A stretch of 64,000 nucleotides of DNA from positions 1 through 64,000 of the forward strand of contig NZ_SELS01000040.1 of NCBI RefSeq assembly GCF_004197395.1. The letters run 5' to 3'. Of this stretch, positions 8,465-17,927 are shown one piece after another; the first letter of the stretch is position 1; each line of letters starts with the position of its first letter. The notes below the pieces were generated by a model. It searched no databases. It was given only the letters and a program-made list of their open reading frames with translations, and was not told the DNA's origin. The translations under genes and the position numbers were made by a program. Source of the stretch: Paraburkholderia sp. UYCP14C (lineage in GTDB: Bacteria; Pseudomonadota; Gammaproteobacteria; Burkholderiales; Burkholderiaceae).

Positions 8465-9250
8465 ATGAACATGAGCCAATTCAAACCATCCGACTTCTGC
8501 TGGAATGCGCACGAACGGCAGATTCGCAATGACCTCGCAGCGCTCTACCGGCTGCTCGCGCATTTCCGTATGACCGATCTGATCGATACACACATCTCGG
8601 CGCGCTTGCCTGGCGAGGCGCCCGTTTTCCTGATCAATCGGTACGGCGTCCTGTTCCACGAAATGCGCGCATCGGATCTCGTCAAGATTGACTGCTTCGG
8701 CAATGTCGTCGATGAGCGTGCGGAAGCAGATGCCGAGCAATTTCACGTTAATGCCGCGGGATTTACGATCCATTCCGCGATCCACATGGCACGTCCCGAC
8801 CTGCATTTCGTCATTCATACACATACGGCAGCAGGCATCGCCGTCTCCGCTCAACAATCCGGTCTTCTTCCGATCTCTCAGCATGCGCTCAAGTTTTATA
8901 ACCGGTTGGCATATCACGCCTACGAAGGCATTGCCCTCGATCTCGACGAGCGCGAACGCCTGGTCAACGACCTGGGGGCGTACAAAGCGATGATCCTGCG
9001 CAACCATGGGTTGATCGCCGGCGGGGCGTCCGCCGCCGAAGCATTTCACGAGATCTACATGCTCGAGCGTGCCTGCCAGGCTCAAATTCAAGCATTGTCT
9101 GGCGGTGCACCACTCAATGTCCCCAGTGCCGACGTATGCGAACACACGGCGCGGCAGTTTGAAATGGATTCTTCCACCGGCATCGTCGATGTTGCGTGGC
9201 AAGCCGCGTTGCGCCTGATCGAAGATTCCCACTCCGATTTCCGTGCGTAA
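8465..9250 (+). CDS. Class II aldolase/adducin family protein
   Basis: A cytoplasmic metal-dependent enzyme of about 261 residues in the class II aldolase/adducin fold. Visible features are the zinc-binding HTHTAAG motif in the middle, the upstream INRYGVLFHEM segment in place of the usual 'SP.G' strand, and LRNHGLIAGG carrying the later metal-site His. The family includes fuculose-phosphate and related aldolases and many decarboxylases. The substrate-binding region here does not let me pick one. The frame extends to 8381, but the ATG at 8465 (or 8471) begins the conserved region. It is divergent from the LysR gene and shares its control region, so it may degrade the compound imported by the ABC system. 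Confidence 0.82.
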   Translation: MNMSQFKPSDFCWNAHERQIRNDLAALYRLLAHFRMTDLIDTHISARLPGEAPVFLINRYGVLFHEMRASDLVKIDCFGNVVDERAEADAEQFHVNAAGFTIHSAIHMARPDLHFVIHTHTAAGIAVSAQQSGLLPISQHALKFYNRLAYHAYEGIALDLDERERLVNDLGAYKAMILRNHGLIAGGASAAEAFHEIYMLERACQAQIQALSGGAPLNVPSADVCEHTARQFEMDSSTGIVDVAWQAALRLIEDSHSDFRA

Positions 9251-9612
9251 ATTTCGCGGCTTCCTCGATGTAGCGGAGCGACTTTGAGACGTTTTCGTAC
9301 GTTTCACCGATCCGAGGCTTCATTTGTACGCAAGCCGCGACTCTGTCAGATTCGCGGTACGGCGCGCATCTGACATATAGTTACTGATGAACCAGAGCAA
9401 TGCGAGGGCGATACGAGGAGCTGCTATCTGGTTGTCGCGCAACCATTGGTCCGAGTACCGCGAAATGCCAACGATCGTCGGCGGGGTGACGCCTGCGGTG
9501 ACCTTCCGCACGCAACCGCCCGACGCCCTCCCGATTGAGTAACAGAACCGGAAGGGATCCACGTTGGCCTTCCCGCGGGCACGTCCGCGGCTTTCCGGAT
9601 CAGGAGCATCGA
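9251..9612. other. Intergenic region with nothing recognised
   Basis: About 360 bases between two co-directional genes. Open frames on either strand are short and have no conserved-looking product. No hairpin with a T run was found. Confidence 0.5.
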
Positions 9613-10470
9613 ATGAAGCCAACCCGCAACGCCGACTCCGTGCCTGGCGAGTGGTACATCGACACGGCGTGCATCAATTGCGGCGCATCGCGGCACGTCG
9701 CGCCTGGGCTGATCGTCGAACGAAACGAGAAGAGCGTCTTCGTGCGGCAGCCCGTTACGCCCGAAGAGCACCTCGCCGCCTGGCGCGCGGTGCTCGTCTG
9801 TCCTACGGCGTCGGTACGCAGTGAAACGAAGCAGCCTCGTCCGAGCGCCGCGATCTTTCCAGAGCCGATCACGTCGGCGGTGTGGCGCTGCGGATTTAAC
9901 GCGCGGTCGTCATTTGGCGCCCACTCTTACTTTGCGAAGCGTCCGGACGGCAATCTGCTGATCGACTCACCGCGCTATGCGGCGGAACTGGTGAAATGGT
10001 TTGATGACAACGGTGGCATCGCGCACATACTTCTGTCGCATCGTGACGACGTCGCGGACGCTGATAAATACGCCCGTCATTTCAGCGCGCGGGTCTGGAT
10101 TCACCGCGAAGACATGTCGGCTGCACCCTATGCGACGGACGTGCTCGACGATGGAGCGGCGCCGGATATTGCGGCCGGTGTGCGCGCGATCCCTGTGCCC
10201 GGACACACGCGCGGTAGCGTCGTGTACCTGCTCGATGACAGCGTGTTGTTCTCCGGTGATTCGCTTGCCTGGAGCCCGCGCGCGCGGGACCTCGTCGCGT
10301 TCAGGGACGCGTGCTGGTATTCATGGTCTGAGCTCACCGAATCCCTTGGCAAGCTGGCAGCGTATCGCTTCGACTGGCTGCTGCCTGGTCACGGCTGGCC
10401 TACGCACTTGCCGGCCGAAGAGATGCGTGCCCGCCTGCTGGCGTTAGTTGTTCGCATGCGGAGAGATTGA
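9613..10470 (+). CDS. Ferredoxin-like/metallo-beta-lactamase fold fusion protein
   Basis: A 285-residue protein with two parts. The first about 75 residues hold Cys-rich segments (DTACINCGASRHVAPG and LVCPTASV) resembling a single-cluster ferredoxin-type domain. The rest is a metallo-beta-lactamase fold with the late motifs PGHTRGSVVYLL, FSGDSLAW and LLPGHGWPTH. The first metal motif, normally HxHxDH, reads SHRDDVAD, so the canonical metal site is altered. Proteins of this architecture are known only as 'MBL-fold metallo-hydrolase' with no settled role. ATG 9613 is used; the open frame reaches 9535 but the earlier part is not family-like. Confidence 0.75.
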   Translation: MKPTRNADSVPGEWYIDTACINCGASRHVAPGLIVERNEKSVFVRQPVTPEEHLAAWRAVLVCPTASVRSETKQPRPSAAIFPEPITSAVWRCGFNARSSFGAHSYFAKRPDGNLLIDSPRYAAELVKWFDDNGGIAHILLSHRDDVADADKYARHFSARVWIHREDMSAAPYATDVLDDGAAPDIAAGVRAIPVPGHTRGSVVYLLDDSVLFSGDSLAWSPRARDLVAFRDACWYSWSELTESLGKLAAYRFDWLLPGHGWPTHLPAEEMRARLLALVVRMRRD

Positions 10471-10919
10471 AGTCGCCGGAATACCCCGTCGGCCTTAATC
10501 TCTCCCCGATCGCCTGCACCAGTGCGCACAGCCGCACACGTTCGAGGCCGTGTTCCGCGCGCTAACTGCGACCAGGCGTCCAGCAGTGAGCCATGAGATC
10601 AATTCAGTTATGAACCAAAGCTATTCCGGTCGTCACCAGGCGCTCGAGCGCTATTGGTGGCTGACCGGTTTGGAGCGCTGAACTGAACCGCTCACGCAGG
10701 AAAGCCGCCGCATGACCACCCGATGCTGCCACCGTCTGGGAAGCGCTCGCCAGCGCACAGATTCCAGTCCTGCGGCGCGCGCATATTTGGCAACACTGAA
10801 TGCGAACAATCGGTGCTTTCGATGTGGTAAGGAACGAATCGCGGTGAATCAGGAGACCGCTCAAAAACTCTCTACCTCGATGGTCGGATGGATGGCCAAT
10901 CAACTGTTTCGAGGAAAGT
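10471..10919. other. Intergenic region with nothing recognised
   Basis: About 450 bases. A 192-codon minus-strand frame overlaps this gap and the start of the next gene, but its sequence (low-complexity Pro/Ser and Leu runs) looks like an antisense shadow. The downstream gene has a good ribosome site (GAGGAAAGT) at the end of the gap. Confidence 0.5.
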
Positions 10920-12023
10920 ATGACAGTGACCGCAATCGTGAAAATCATCGCGATCAGCCTGATCGTCGGGCTCTCAGCATGCGGTGGCGGGGGTAGTGGT
11001 GGCGACAGTAGTGACGGCGGAAGCACCCGGAATAGTTCTCCACCGCAGCAGCAATCGTCCCGACCGGCGGCAAACGTCGTCAACATGACGTTTGGCTCGA
11101 ACAACACGCCGACGATGACGGTTACGGTGTGCGAGCCAGGCACTAGCAACTGTGCGAACATCGACAATGTCGAAATCGACACAGGGTCTGTCGGTCTGCG
11201 TCTGTGGCAGTCCGCTCTGCCCTCCTCGCTGAATCTTCCTCAGGAAATCTACAACGGTTTCGCGCTCGCGGACTGCGTGACATACGTTGTCGGATCCGGG
11301 TGGGGTCCAATGGTTACCGCCGATGTGAAGATCTCCGGCGAAACAGCCGCCAGCGTGCCGGTGCATGTCATCAACAACGCTTATGCCGGCGGTTCGGCGA
11401 CGTGCAATGCTTACGGCGTACTTCCAACGCTGTACAACGGCATTCTGGGTATCGGGAACGAGCTGTCCGATGGCGACACGCTGTCGGTGTGCACCGGCAA
11501 TTCCTGCGTACGGAACCAGGACCTGACCAATTCTCTCAAAGCGGCTAATCCTGTCGTCCGTTTTGCTCACGACAACAACGGGTATATCCTCTCGTTCCCG
11601 AATGCCAGTACGTCGGGCACGCTGACGTTTGGCCTGGGTACCGAGACTAACAATCCGGTGACGGGTGTGAGATTCATCCCCGGCTATTCGCAGCAGATGC
11701 TAGCGGCTTCGATCAACGGAGTCCGCGCTTCGGTGATGTTCGATACCGGCGCACCAGCCAACATCGTTTCGTCGAGTCTGAACATCAACGGCACGGCCAA
11801 CCAAACGATCCAGGTTGGCGTGCCTGACGATGACACCATGCCGGTGACGTTCAACCTGCAGGGCGCCAATCTGGCCAGATCGGGCGACGCGATATTCCAC
11901 TCACCGGTACTGGTTCTGGGTATGCCGTATCTGTTCGGACACACGCGGTATCTGCGACTTCCGCAGCATTCGAGCAGCGATTTCGCGGATCAAACTGCCG
12001 GTGGCCAGATTGCACTGCAGTAG
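10920..12023 (+). CDS. DUF3443-type exported lipoprotein with aspartic-protease-like motifs
   Basis: A 367-residue protein with a lipoprotein signal (lipobox LSAC at residues 18-21), a Gly/Ser linker, and a domain that matches my knowledge of DUF3443 proteins of Burkholderia. Two Asp-Thr-Gly motifs are present, VEIDTGSVGLRLW early and VMFDTGAPANIV later, as in pepsin-like or retropepsin-like folds. Paired cysteines are frequent, consistent with a periplasmic location. Other members often sit next to a DUF2844 gene; none is seen here. Protease activity has not been shown for the family as far as I know. Confidence 0.8.
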   Translation: MTVTAIVKIIAISLIVGLSACGGGGSGGDSSDGGSTRNSSPPQQQSSRPAANVVNMTFGSNNTPTMTVTVCEPGTSNCANIDNVEIDTGSVGLRLWQSALPSSLNLPQEIYNGFALADCVTYVVGSGWGPMVTADVKISGETAASVPVHVINNAYAGGSATCNAYGVLPTLYNGILGIGNELSDGDTLSVCTGNSCVRNQDLTNSLKAANPVVRFAHDNNGYILSFPNASTSGTLTFGLGTETNNPVTGVRFIPGYSQQMLAASINGVRASVMFDTGAPANIVSSSLNINGTANQTIQVGVPDDDTMPVTFNLQGANLARSGDAIFHSPVLVLGMPYLFGHTRYLRLPQHSSSDFADQTAGGQIALQ

Positions 12024-12270
12024 TTCGCAAGCCGGTTGAACTGAGACCAGCTTGATGCGGGTCCGCTGCTCGCAACGCTCCGATCAAGCCGGCAGCCGAA
12101 GTACGACGCGAAGCAGCGCTGGGTCGTAAGGGCTGCGCTGAGCGCCGCCTCGCGGGTGATGGCACAATCGCTCCAGCCAGCGCCGGGTCCCCCAAGCCGC
12201 CGGCGAAACCGAACGCGCTCCGTCGCAATCCGCCACTGCCGCGGCGAGCGTACAGTCACGAGGAGATACC

Positions 12271-12678
12271 ATGCCACTTGCCACCGCCTCCGCGCGACTT
12301 GCCGCCGATGCCCCCAACTATCTCGTCTCCCTCGAAGCTGGCAGGCATGCGCTCGCCGGCGACGAGGGGCCGCACGAAGGCGGTCAGGATCGCGGCCCTG
12401 CCCCTTTCGAATTCGTACTTGCGGGCCTCGCCGCGTGCACGTCCGCGACGCTGCGCATGTACATGCAGCGCAAGGGCTGGCCCGACGGCACCATCGACGT
12501 GACTACCACTCTACATGTGGACCATGATGGCAATCAGTATGTTCGCCGCGCCGTCGTCGTGGATGCGCCCCTCGACGCCGCGCAACGGACCCGTCTCGCG
12601 GAGATCTGCGAGAAGACGCCCGTCACGCTCTTCATCAAGCGTGGCACCCGCATCGACACCACGATGATGGAGCGGTGA
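12271..12678 (+). CDS. OsmC family peroxiredoxin-like protein
   Basis: A 135-residue small cytoplasmic protein of the OsmC/Ohr fold. Both redox cysteines of the family are present, the first in LAACTSATLRMYM and the second in EICEKTPVTLFIKRGT. It would reduce organic or inorganic peroxides. The start ATG 12271 follows a strong site (CGAGGAGATACC). A remnant of a related gene, covering only the last third, occurs on the other strand at 51574-51725. Confidence 0.88.
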   Translation: MPLATASARLAADAPNYLVSLEAGRHALAGDEGPHEGGQDRGPAPFEFVLAGLAACTSATLRMYMQRKGWPDGTIDVTTTLHVDHDGNQYVRRAVVVDAPLDAAQRTRLAEICEKTPVTLFIKRGTRIDTTMMER

Positions 12679-12815
12679 AGGCATGTGATCCGGCCAGTTG
12701 CTGTCGAGCCGCAGAGTCCAGCCACCGCGTCGCGACAGGTAGCACGAACCAGGAAGAACGATTGCAGATGCGACGGCTCGACCAAGGCCGCGACTGCGGT
12801 GGGCCACAGCGCGCT

Positions 12816-13820
12816 TTAGCTGACGGGAGATCTTTGAGCCAAGGCCTCCGTTACCAGTCGTATTACTTGCGCTTCTTCCAACGCGGGCGCAAACAATGGC
12901 GCCCGACGGGCGCACTGCTGCTGCAGCGCGGTCAGAAAAGCCCGATCCCGGCTCGCCCTGTCGAGCAACCGGGCCAGCGCCTCGTCATCTCCCAGCGGAA
13001 AGTAGCCGTCGTAGTCGCGGCCCAGCATGCCAATATTGCCGGGAATGTGGCTGGCGAGCACCGGCACACCCGCATTCACCGCTTCAATGATCACGTTGGC
13101 GCCCCCTTCCATCGCGCTTGAAACGATCAATGCCTGGGCGTTGGCAATGCGCCGCAACGTATCGCCATGCGGCAGCCCATCGAACCATACGTACCGCTGC
13201 ACGGTCCGCCATACCCGCGCTTGCAATGCCTGCGCAGCGTGCCGATACTCGTCATCCAGCGCGCGGCCGATATGGATCAGCCGGACTCGCGAATCGTCGG
13301 GCAGATGGTCCAACGAGCGCATCGGCGTGCACGGGTCCTTCTCCGCGCGCATGTGGCCGACCAGCACGACATCGAACGTTCGCCGTCGGCGCGTTTGGGA
13401 CACATCGGATGTGCGCGCCGGCGCGGACTGGTAGATGACACGGCATTTCGCGCGATGCGCAGCCGTCAATTCCGCCAGGCCTTCCTCCTGCAACACGACC
13501 AGATGTGAGGCAAGATCGAGCGAGTGACGGGCAGTTTCGTCGCTGCGAATATCGCGGTACAGATCGGTGCCCGTCAGGACGACCACTAGCGGACGTCCGG
13601 GGCAGGCATCCGCGAATCTGGCAATACTCGGTGCCGAGCGTCGCGCATGCAATGCAATCAGACATGCGGGCAGCTCCTGCGGCCGATCAGCTGGACTCCA
13701 CTCCGCGCCCAGCGAAACGCGGTAGTCTGCATGCAGAAACGTGGACCATCGATGAGCGGTCTGCCAGTTGCCGTTGTTGGTGCTTCGAAGTGCCGGGCTG
13801 ACGATGAAAATTCTGGTCAT
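12816..13820 (-). CDS. senB: Selenosugar synthase SenB (glycosyltransferase fold)
   Basis: A 334-residue protein of the GT-B glycosyltransferase fold. The family start IVSPALRSTNNGNWQTAHRW and the later VVLTGTDLYRDI, VLVGHMRAEKDP and SSAMEGGANVIIEA segments match the group formerly described as TIGR04348 and now assigned as SenB. In that pathway it makes a selenosugar from a UDP-sugar and selenophosphate for selenoneine synthesis. The start is ATG 13820; an in-frame ATG at 13832 is the alternative and overlaps the senA start codon on the other strand. The divergent neighbour is senA. SenC, the SelD-like selenophosphate synthetase usually found with them, is not in the window. Confidence 0.85.
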   Translation of the reverse strand: MTRIFIVSPALRSTNNGNWQTAHRWSTFLHADYRVSLGAEWSPADRPQELPACLIALHARRSAPSIARFADACPGRPLVVVLTGTDLYRDIRSDETARHSLDLASHLVVLQEEGLAELTAAHRAKCRVIYQSAPARTSDVSQTRRRRTFDVVLVGHMRAEKDPCTPMRSLDHLPDDSRVRLIHIGRALDDEYRHAAQALQARVWRTVQRYVWFDGLPHGDTLRRIANAQALIVSSAMEGGANVIIEAVNAGVPVLASHIPGNIGMLGRDYDGYFPLGDDEALARLLDRASRDRAFLTALQQQCARRAPLFAPALEEAQVIRLVTEALAQRSPVS

Positions 13821-13830
13821 TGGAGGACGC

Positions 13831-15033
13831 ATGGCGTTACGAACTGACAGAGTGACATCGCGCAGACTGGACAAATCCCAGCTGGATGCGGCATTCGTCG
13901 ACGCGCATCGGCGCACATGGGCGATCCTCGCGGACCTCACGCCCGCGCAGATGCAGGTCCCCTGCGACTCCGGCATCAATCCGCCGGCGTGGGAATATGC
14001 GCATATTGCCTGGTTCACGGAACACTGGATACTGCGCGATCCACAACCCGACGCGCAGGGCCGCTTCATACCCACGCGCCCTTCCCTGCTCGAGCATGCC
14101 GACCGCTGGTTCGACTCGGGGCGTGTGCCCCACGACGATCTCTGGCTTCTGGACCTGCCACCGCTTGCACAGATTATCGACTACGCCCGTGCCGTGCTGG
14201 AACTCGTGCGCGCCCGGCTCGCCGCGGCCGAAGATACCGACCAGGCCCTCTATTATTTCCGACTTGCCTTGTACCATGAGGATATGCATGCCGAGGCGCT
14301 GACCTATATGCGACAGACGCTGGACTATCCAGTGCACGCGCCGCTCGTGCTGTCGCCCCTCGAGCGTCGTGCCGGCGCGAGCCACATCGCGATTGGCGAC
14401 GAGACGTTCATGACAGGAGGGGCGCGGGACGAAGGATTCGTGTTCGACAACGAAAAATGGCGGCACCTCGTGACGATCGGGCCGGTGCGAATCGACCGTC
14501 AATGTGTGAGCAATGCTCAGTTCGCGGAATTCGTCGCGGCGAACGGGTATGTCGACGAGCGCTGGTGGTCAGGCGAGGGGCTGGCGTGGTTGAAGCGCAC
14601 GGGGCTGAAGGCACCGCGGCGTTGGCGTGAATCGAGCAACGGGTCCAGAGAGTGGCAGCATCGCTGGTTCGGACGATGGGAGCCACTGCCGGTTTCTCTG
14701 CCCATCTGCCACATCAACGCATACGAAGCGGAAGCCTTTTGCCGGTGGCAAGGTCGACGCCTGCCTAAAGAGGCCGAGTGGGAATACGCCGCGTGCAATG
14801 GACTGATCGATTGGGGCGAGTCCGTCTGGGAATGGATGGCCAATACTTTCGAGCCGTACCCGGGCTTTTCGCCTGACCCGTACCATGACTATTCCGCCCC
14901 CTGGTTTCATGCGCACAGGAGCGTGCGGGGCGCGTCATTCGCCACACACGACAGGATGTGCAATCCCCGCTACCGAAACTTCTATCTGCCCCACCGAAAC
15001 GACATATTCGTGGGATTCCGCACCTGCGGGTGA
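13831..15033 (+). CDS. senA: Selenoneine synthase SenA (EgtB-like)
   Basis: A 400-residue non-haem iron enzyme related to EgtB, with an N-terminal DinB-like domain (WEYAHIAWFTEHW and YHEDMHAEALTYM supply His ligands) and a C-terminal formylglycine-generating-enzyme-like domain (AFCRWQGRRLPKEAEWEYA, GESVWEWMANTF, VRGASFATHDRM). Together with SenB it is expected to couple a selenosugar to hercynine and form selenoneine in the cytoplasm. The start ATG 13831 has a good ribosome site (TGGAGGACGC). The open frame extends to 13768, but that part overlaps senB. A plain ergothioneine-pathway EgtB is the alternative; the adjacent senB favours SenA. Confidence 0.85.
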   Translation: MALRTDRVTSRRLDKSQLDAAFVDAHRRTWAILADLTPAQMQVPCDSGINPPAWEYAHIAWFTEHWILRDPQPDAQGRFIPTRPSLLEHADRWFDSGRVPHDDLWLLDLPPLAQIIDYARAVLELVRARLAAAEDTDQALYYFRLALYHEDMHAEALTYMRQTLDYPVHAPLVLSPLERRAGASHIAIGDETFMTGGARDEGFVFDNEKWRHLVTIGPVRIDRQCVSNAQFAEFVAANGYVDERWWSGEGLAWLKRTGLKAPRRWRESSNGSREWQHRWFGRWEPLPVSLPICHINAYEAEAFCRWQGRRLPKEAEWEYAACNGLIDWGESVWEWMANTFEPYPGFSPDPYHDYSAPWFHAHRSVRGASFATHDRMCNPRYRNFYLPHRNDIFVGFRTCG

Positions 15034-15081
15034 AACCGCGCTGAGAGCCTATTCGGCGGCTTCCGCCACAGAATCGTCGGG

Positions 15082-15098
15082 CCCTGCAGTCTGCAGGG
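15082..15098. repeat. Perfect short inverted repeat between convergent genes
   Basis: CCCTGCAG, one T, then CTGCAGGG forms a perfect hairpin between the convergent senA and the secreted-protein gene. There is no T run on either strand, so it is at best a weak or factor-assisted terminator. Confidence 0.4.
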
Positions 15099-15129
15099 TC
15101 AGGGATTCGCCGTGCGCCATATGCACGGT

Positions 15130-15678
15130 CTATTCCGCTGTCGAGGCATCCATCCGATGATGCTGCATCATGCCGGAATCGTGCCCTGCCATCGCGTCGT
15201 GGCCATGATCGGACAACTGTGCATCGAACCATTCGTGCAACGCGGCGACGACGCGAGGTTCGGCCGACCGGTATGCGATTTCGCCCCCATCGGGCAAGTC
15301 GCGATAGTGGATCTTCAGTGAGCCCGGCTGTGCTGTACGCAGCGTGGCGAGCCCCGGCATGTCCTTGCCGTGGATCGTCTCAGGCGCTTCGAAATCGCCC
15401 ATCGAGAACTGCCGGGCGATCGCGGCAAGATGTCTCTGGATCAGCGCGACCTGCTTCGAGTCATGCCCCCTCGCGACGACCTGCTGGATCCCGCCGTCTG
15501 AGGTCTTCGTAAAGATGTGAGTGGTGGCCGCAAGCGAAAACGGCATCACCTCAGCGCCGTGTTGCGCGATGTCCTTCTGGTGTGGCGTGCTTTCGGCGCG
15601 AGCCGACGACGCAAAACCTGCCGCCTCGAGCAGGAAAGCGGTTGCTGCCGCGACTACAGCGGCTAACGGACATTTCAT
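15130..15678 (-). CDS. Exported hypothetical protein with His/Met-rich tail
   Basis: A 182-residue protein with a clear signal peptide (residues 1 to about 27, ending ARAES). The mature part contains HGAEVMPFSLAATTHIF and TIHGKDMPGLATL, and ends with a His/Met-rich stretch around DHGHDAMAGHDSGMMQHHRM that could bind metal. Similar proteins are sometimes mis-named 'aspartate carbamoyltransferase' in databases; nothing here supports that. ATG 15678 starts the signal peptide. It lies 59 bases after chrA in the same direction, close to arsenic genes, so a metal-stress role is possible but unproven. Confidence 0.65.
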   Translation of the reverse strand: MKCPLAAVVAAATAFLLEAAGFASSARAESTPHQKDIAQHGAEVMPFSLAATTHIFTKTSDGGIQQVVARGHDSKQVALIQRHLAAIARQFSMGDFEAPETIHGKDMPGLATLRTAQPGSLKIHYRDLPDGGEIAYRSAEPRVVAALHEWFDAQLSDHGHDAMAGHDSGMMQHHRMDASTAE

Positions 15679-15737
15679 CGACGACCCCGATCGAACAGGC
15701 ACTCGCACTCTAGCGCTGATATCGCCCGCGAGCGTAC

Positions 15738-16973
15738 TCATCGGATCACTGCGCTGGCAAGCCCTGCCAGCGCGCACAGCGCGACCACGAGGACGGGCGG
15801 AGTCTTCCAGCGCACAAGCAGGACAAATGCGACGCAGGCCACCGCAAAGTCAGGTACCGAACGAACCGCACTGATCCAGACCGGTGAATAGAGTGCAGTG
15901 GCCAGCAATCCGACAACCGCGGCGTTCACGCCAGTGAGGGCCGCGGCCATCGACGGATGCGCGCGCAGCGACTGCCAGTACGGCAACACGGCGATCGCCA
16001 GCAGCAGCCCCGGCAGGAACACGCCCGCGGTGGCGATCAGCGCACCCGGCAAGCGGTTCGGCACACCGCTCGCGATCCACCCGAGATAGGCGGCGAACGT
16101 TGAGAGCGGCCCCGGGATTGCCTGTGCGGCGCCATAGCCGGCGAGGAAATCGTTTGGCGTCACCCAGCCCGGCGCAACCGTCTGCTGTTGCAACAAAGGG
16201 AGGATCACGTGTCCTCCGCCGAACACGAGCGCACCAGAGTGATAGAACGCGTTGAAGACCGCCAGCGCGTGCGTGGTGTCGAGCCGCGCCAGCACCGGCA
16301 GCGCAAACAGAAGTGCGAGGAACAGGCCGAGCGCGAAGATCGCGACCGTGCGACTTACCGGAGAAAACGGCATGTGCGCCGGGGCGGCGATGCCGTTTGC
16401 GGCGCCACTCTCGCGGCACAGCGCAAGACCCAGCACGGCGCCGCAGACGATAACCGCAAGCTGCGCGAACACGGTCGCGAGAAGCGCGGACATGACGATG
16501 GCGACGAGCGCGATCGCCGCACGCCGCCGATCCGGACAGAGGCGCCGCGCCATGTCCCACACCGCCTGGGCGACCACCGCCACGGCGACGAGCTTGAGAC
16601 CGTGGATGAACCCCGAGCCCATCGGGCTGTTCAGTCGGGGCGAGAGGACTGCGAATGCGAGCAGCAGCAGGACCGAAGGCAGCGTGAAACCGATCCATGC
16701 CGCGAGGCCACCCAACCAGCCCCCACGCAGCAAGCCAACCGAAAAGCCCACCTGACTGGTGGCCGGGCCCGGCAGAAACTGGCACAGTCCGACGAGATCG
16801 GTGAACGTCTCATCGTCGAGCCATCGGCGCCGTTCGACGAATTCCCTGCGGAAGTAGCCTATGTGTGCGACGGGCCCTCCAAAACTGGTCAGACCCAGCT
16901 TCAGGAATACCACCAGGACTTCGAACGCCACGGACATTCGGGCGCGCTTCGCAGTGTAGATGCGGGTTTCCAT
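15738..16973 (-). CDS. chrA: Chromate efflux transporter ChrA
   Basis: An inner-membrane protein of 411 residues with the two repeated CHR domains of long-chain ChrA proteins. Repeat 1 has LKLGLTSFGGPVAHIGYFRREFV and CQFLPGPATSQVGFSVG. Repeat 2 has the parallel FYHSGALVFGGGHVILPLL and GYGAAQAIPGPLSTFAAYLGW. It would expel chromate using the proton gradient. The start is taken at ATG 16973, with ATG 16937 (MSVAFEVL) as an alternative. It follows the arsenic operon in the same direction after a gap of about 180 bases, so it may have its own promoter. Confidence 0.92.
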   Translation of the reverse strand: METRIYTAKRARMSVAFEVLVVFLKLGLTSFGGPVAHIGYFRREFVERRRWLDDETFTDLVGLCQFLPGPATSQVGFSVGLLRGGWLGGLAAWIGFTLPSVLLLLAFAVLSPRLNSPMGSGFIHGLKLVAVAVVAQAVWDMARRLCPDRRRAAIALVAIVMSALLATVFAQLAVIVCGAVLGLALCRESGAANGIAAPAHMPFSPVSRTVAIFALGLFLALLFALPVLARLDTTHALAVFNAFYHSGALVFGGGHVILPLLQQQTVAPGWVTPNDFLAGYGAAQAIPGPLSTFAAYLGWIASGVPNRLPGALIATAGVFLPGLLLAIAVLPYWQSLRAHPSMAAALTGVNAAVVGLLATALYSPVWISAVRSVPDFAVACVAFVLLVRWKTPPVLVVALCALAGLASAVIR

Positions 16974-17152
16974 GAGTTGATGAGAGGTCTTTCGCTAAAG
17001 CTCAAAAAAGAATGTTACCTGGTTGTCGCTACTCCGGCGCCATCGCGACGACGCGCAACCATCATGACCTGGCCGAAGGCGACCGTGGCGCGCGTCGACA
17101 GCAGTCCGCTGATCGCGCCATAGCCCTCGACCCACATCACGTCCCGCACGGC

Positions 17153-17887
17153 TCAGATACTGGCCTGGTTCACGCGCTTCATCAGTTCCTCGGCGCTTTC
17201 CTTGCGTTCGCTGTAACGATCGACCAGGTACGGACCGATATCGCGGGTCAGCAGCGTGAACTTCACCAGTTCCTCCATTACATCCACCACGCGATCGAAG
17301 TAAGCCGACGGCTTCATGCGGCCGGCTTCATCGAACTCCATGAATGCCTTGGCCACCGACGATTGATTCGGGACGGTCAGCATGCGCATCCAGCGTCCGA
17401 GCACCCGCATCTGATTGACCGCATTGAACGACTGCGAGCCGCCGCTCACCTGCATCACCGCGAGTGTCTTGCCCTGCGTTGGCCGCAGCGCGCCGACCGA
17501 GAGCGGAATCCAGTCGATCTGCGATTTCATGATGCCGGTCATTGCGCCATGGCGCTCCGGCGAGCACCAGACCATGCCTTCCGACCACACGACCAGCTCC
17601 CGCAGTTCGGCCACCTTCGGGTGAGTGTCCGGCGCATCGTCGGGCAGCGGCAGGCCGCTCGGGTTGAACGTGCGCGCTTCGGCGCCCATCGCCGTGAGCA
17701 GGCGGGCCGCTTCTTCGCTCAGCAAGCGGCTGAACGATCGCTCACGCAGAGAACCATAGAGCAGCAGAATGCGCGGCGGATGGCGCGAGGTTTTCGTGGC
17801 CTGAAGGCGGTGAATGTCCGGAATGCGGAACAGTGCGGGATCAACCTGCGGCAGTTCAGTCGTGAGCTCAGTCGGCAGATCAGACAC
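17153..17887 (-). CDS. arsH: Arsenical resistance NADPH-dependent FMN reductase ArsH
   Basis: A 244-residue flavodoxin-fold protein. [25 protein letters not shown] is the FMN-phosphate binding loop. [23 protein letters not shown] and [25 protein letters not shown] are typical ArsH segments. It oxidises trivalent organoarsenicals and acts as a quinone/peroxide reductase. The start is a GTG at 17887 with a good site (GGAAGGG). It is the last gene of the arsenic operon, 40 bases after the efflux gene. Confidence 0.93.
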   Translation of the reverse strand: MSDLPTELTTELPQVDPALFRIPDIHRLQATKTSRHPPRILLLYGSLRERSFSRLLSEEAARLLTAMGAEARTFNPSGLPLPDDAPDTHPKVAELRELVVWSEGMVWCSPERHGAMTGIMKSQIDWIPLSVGALRPTQGKTLAVMQVSGGSQSFNAVNQMRVLGRWMRMLTVPNQSSVAKAFMEFDEAGRMKPSAYFDRVVDVMEELVKFTLLTRDIGPYLVDRYSERKESAEELMKRVNQASI

Positions 17888-17927
17888 GCTTACCCTTCCC
17901 GTCGATGTATGGTTCTTTCCGTAACCG

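Noticed and set aside
10604-11182. 192-codon minus-strand frame over the DUF3443 start
   Set aside because: Antisense to the signal peptide and linker of a well-supported gene, with low-complexity composition.
16999-17137. Small minus-strand frame directly after arsH (MWVEGYGAISGLL...)
   Set aside because: Only 40 codons, no recognised family and no clear ribosome site; it may be the end of a lost arsenic-cluster gene but cannot be supported.
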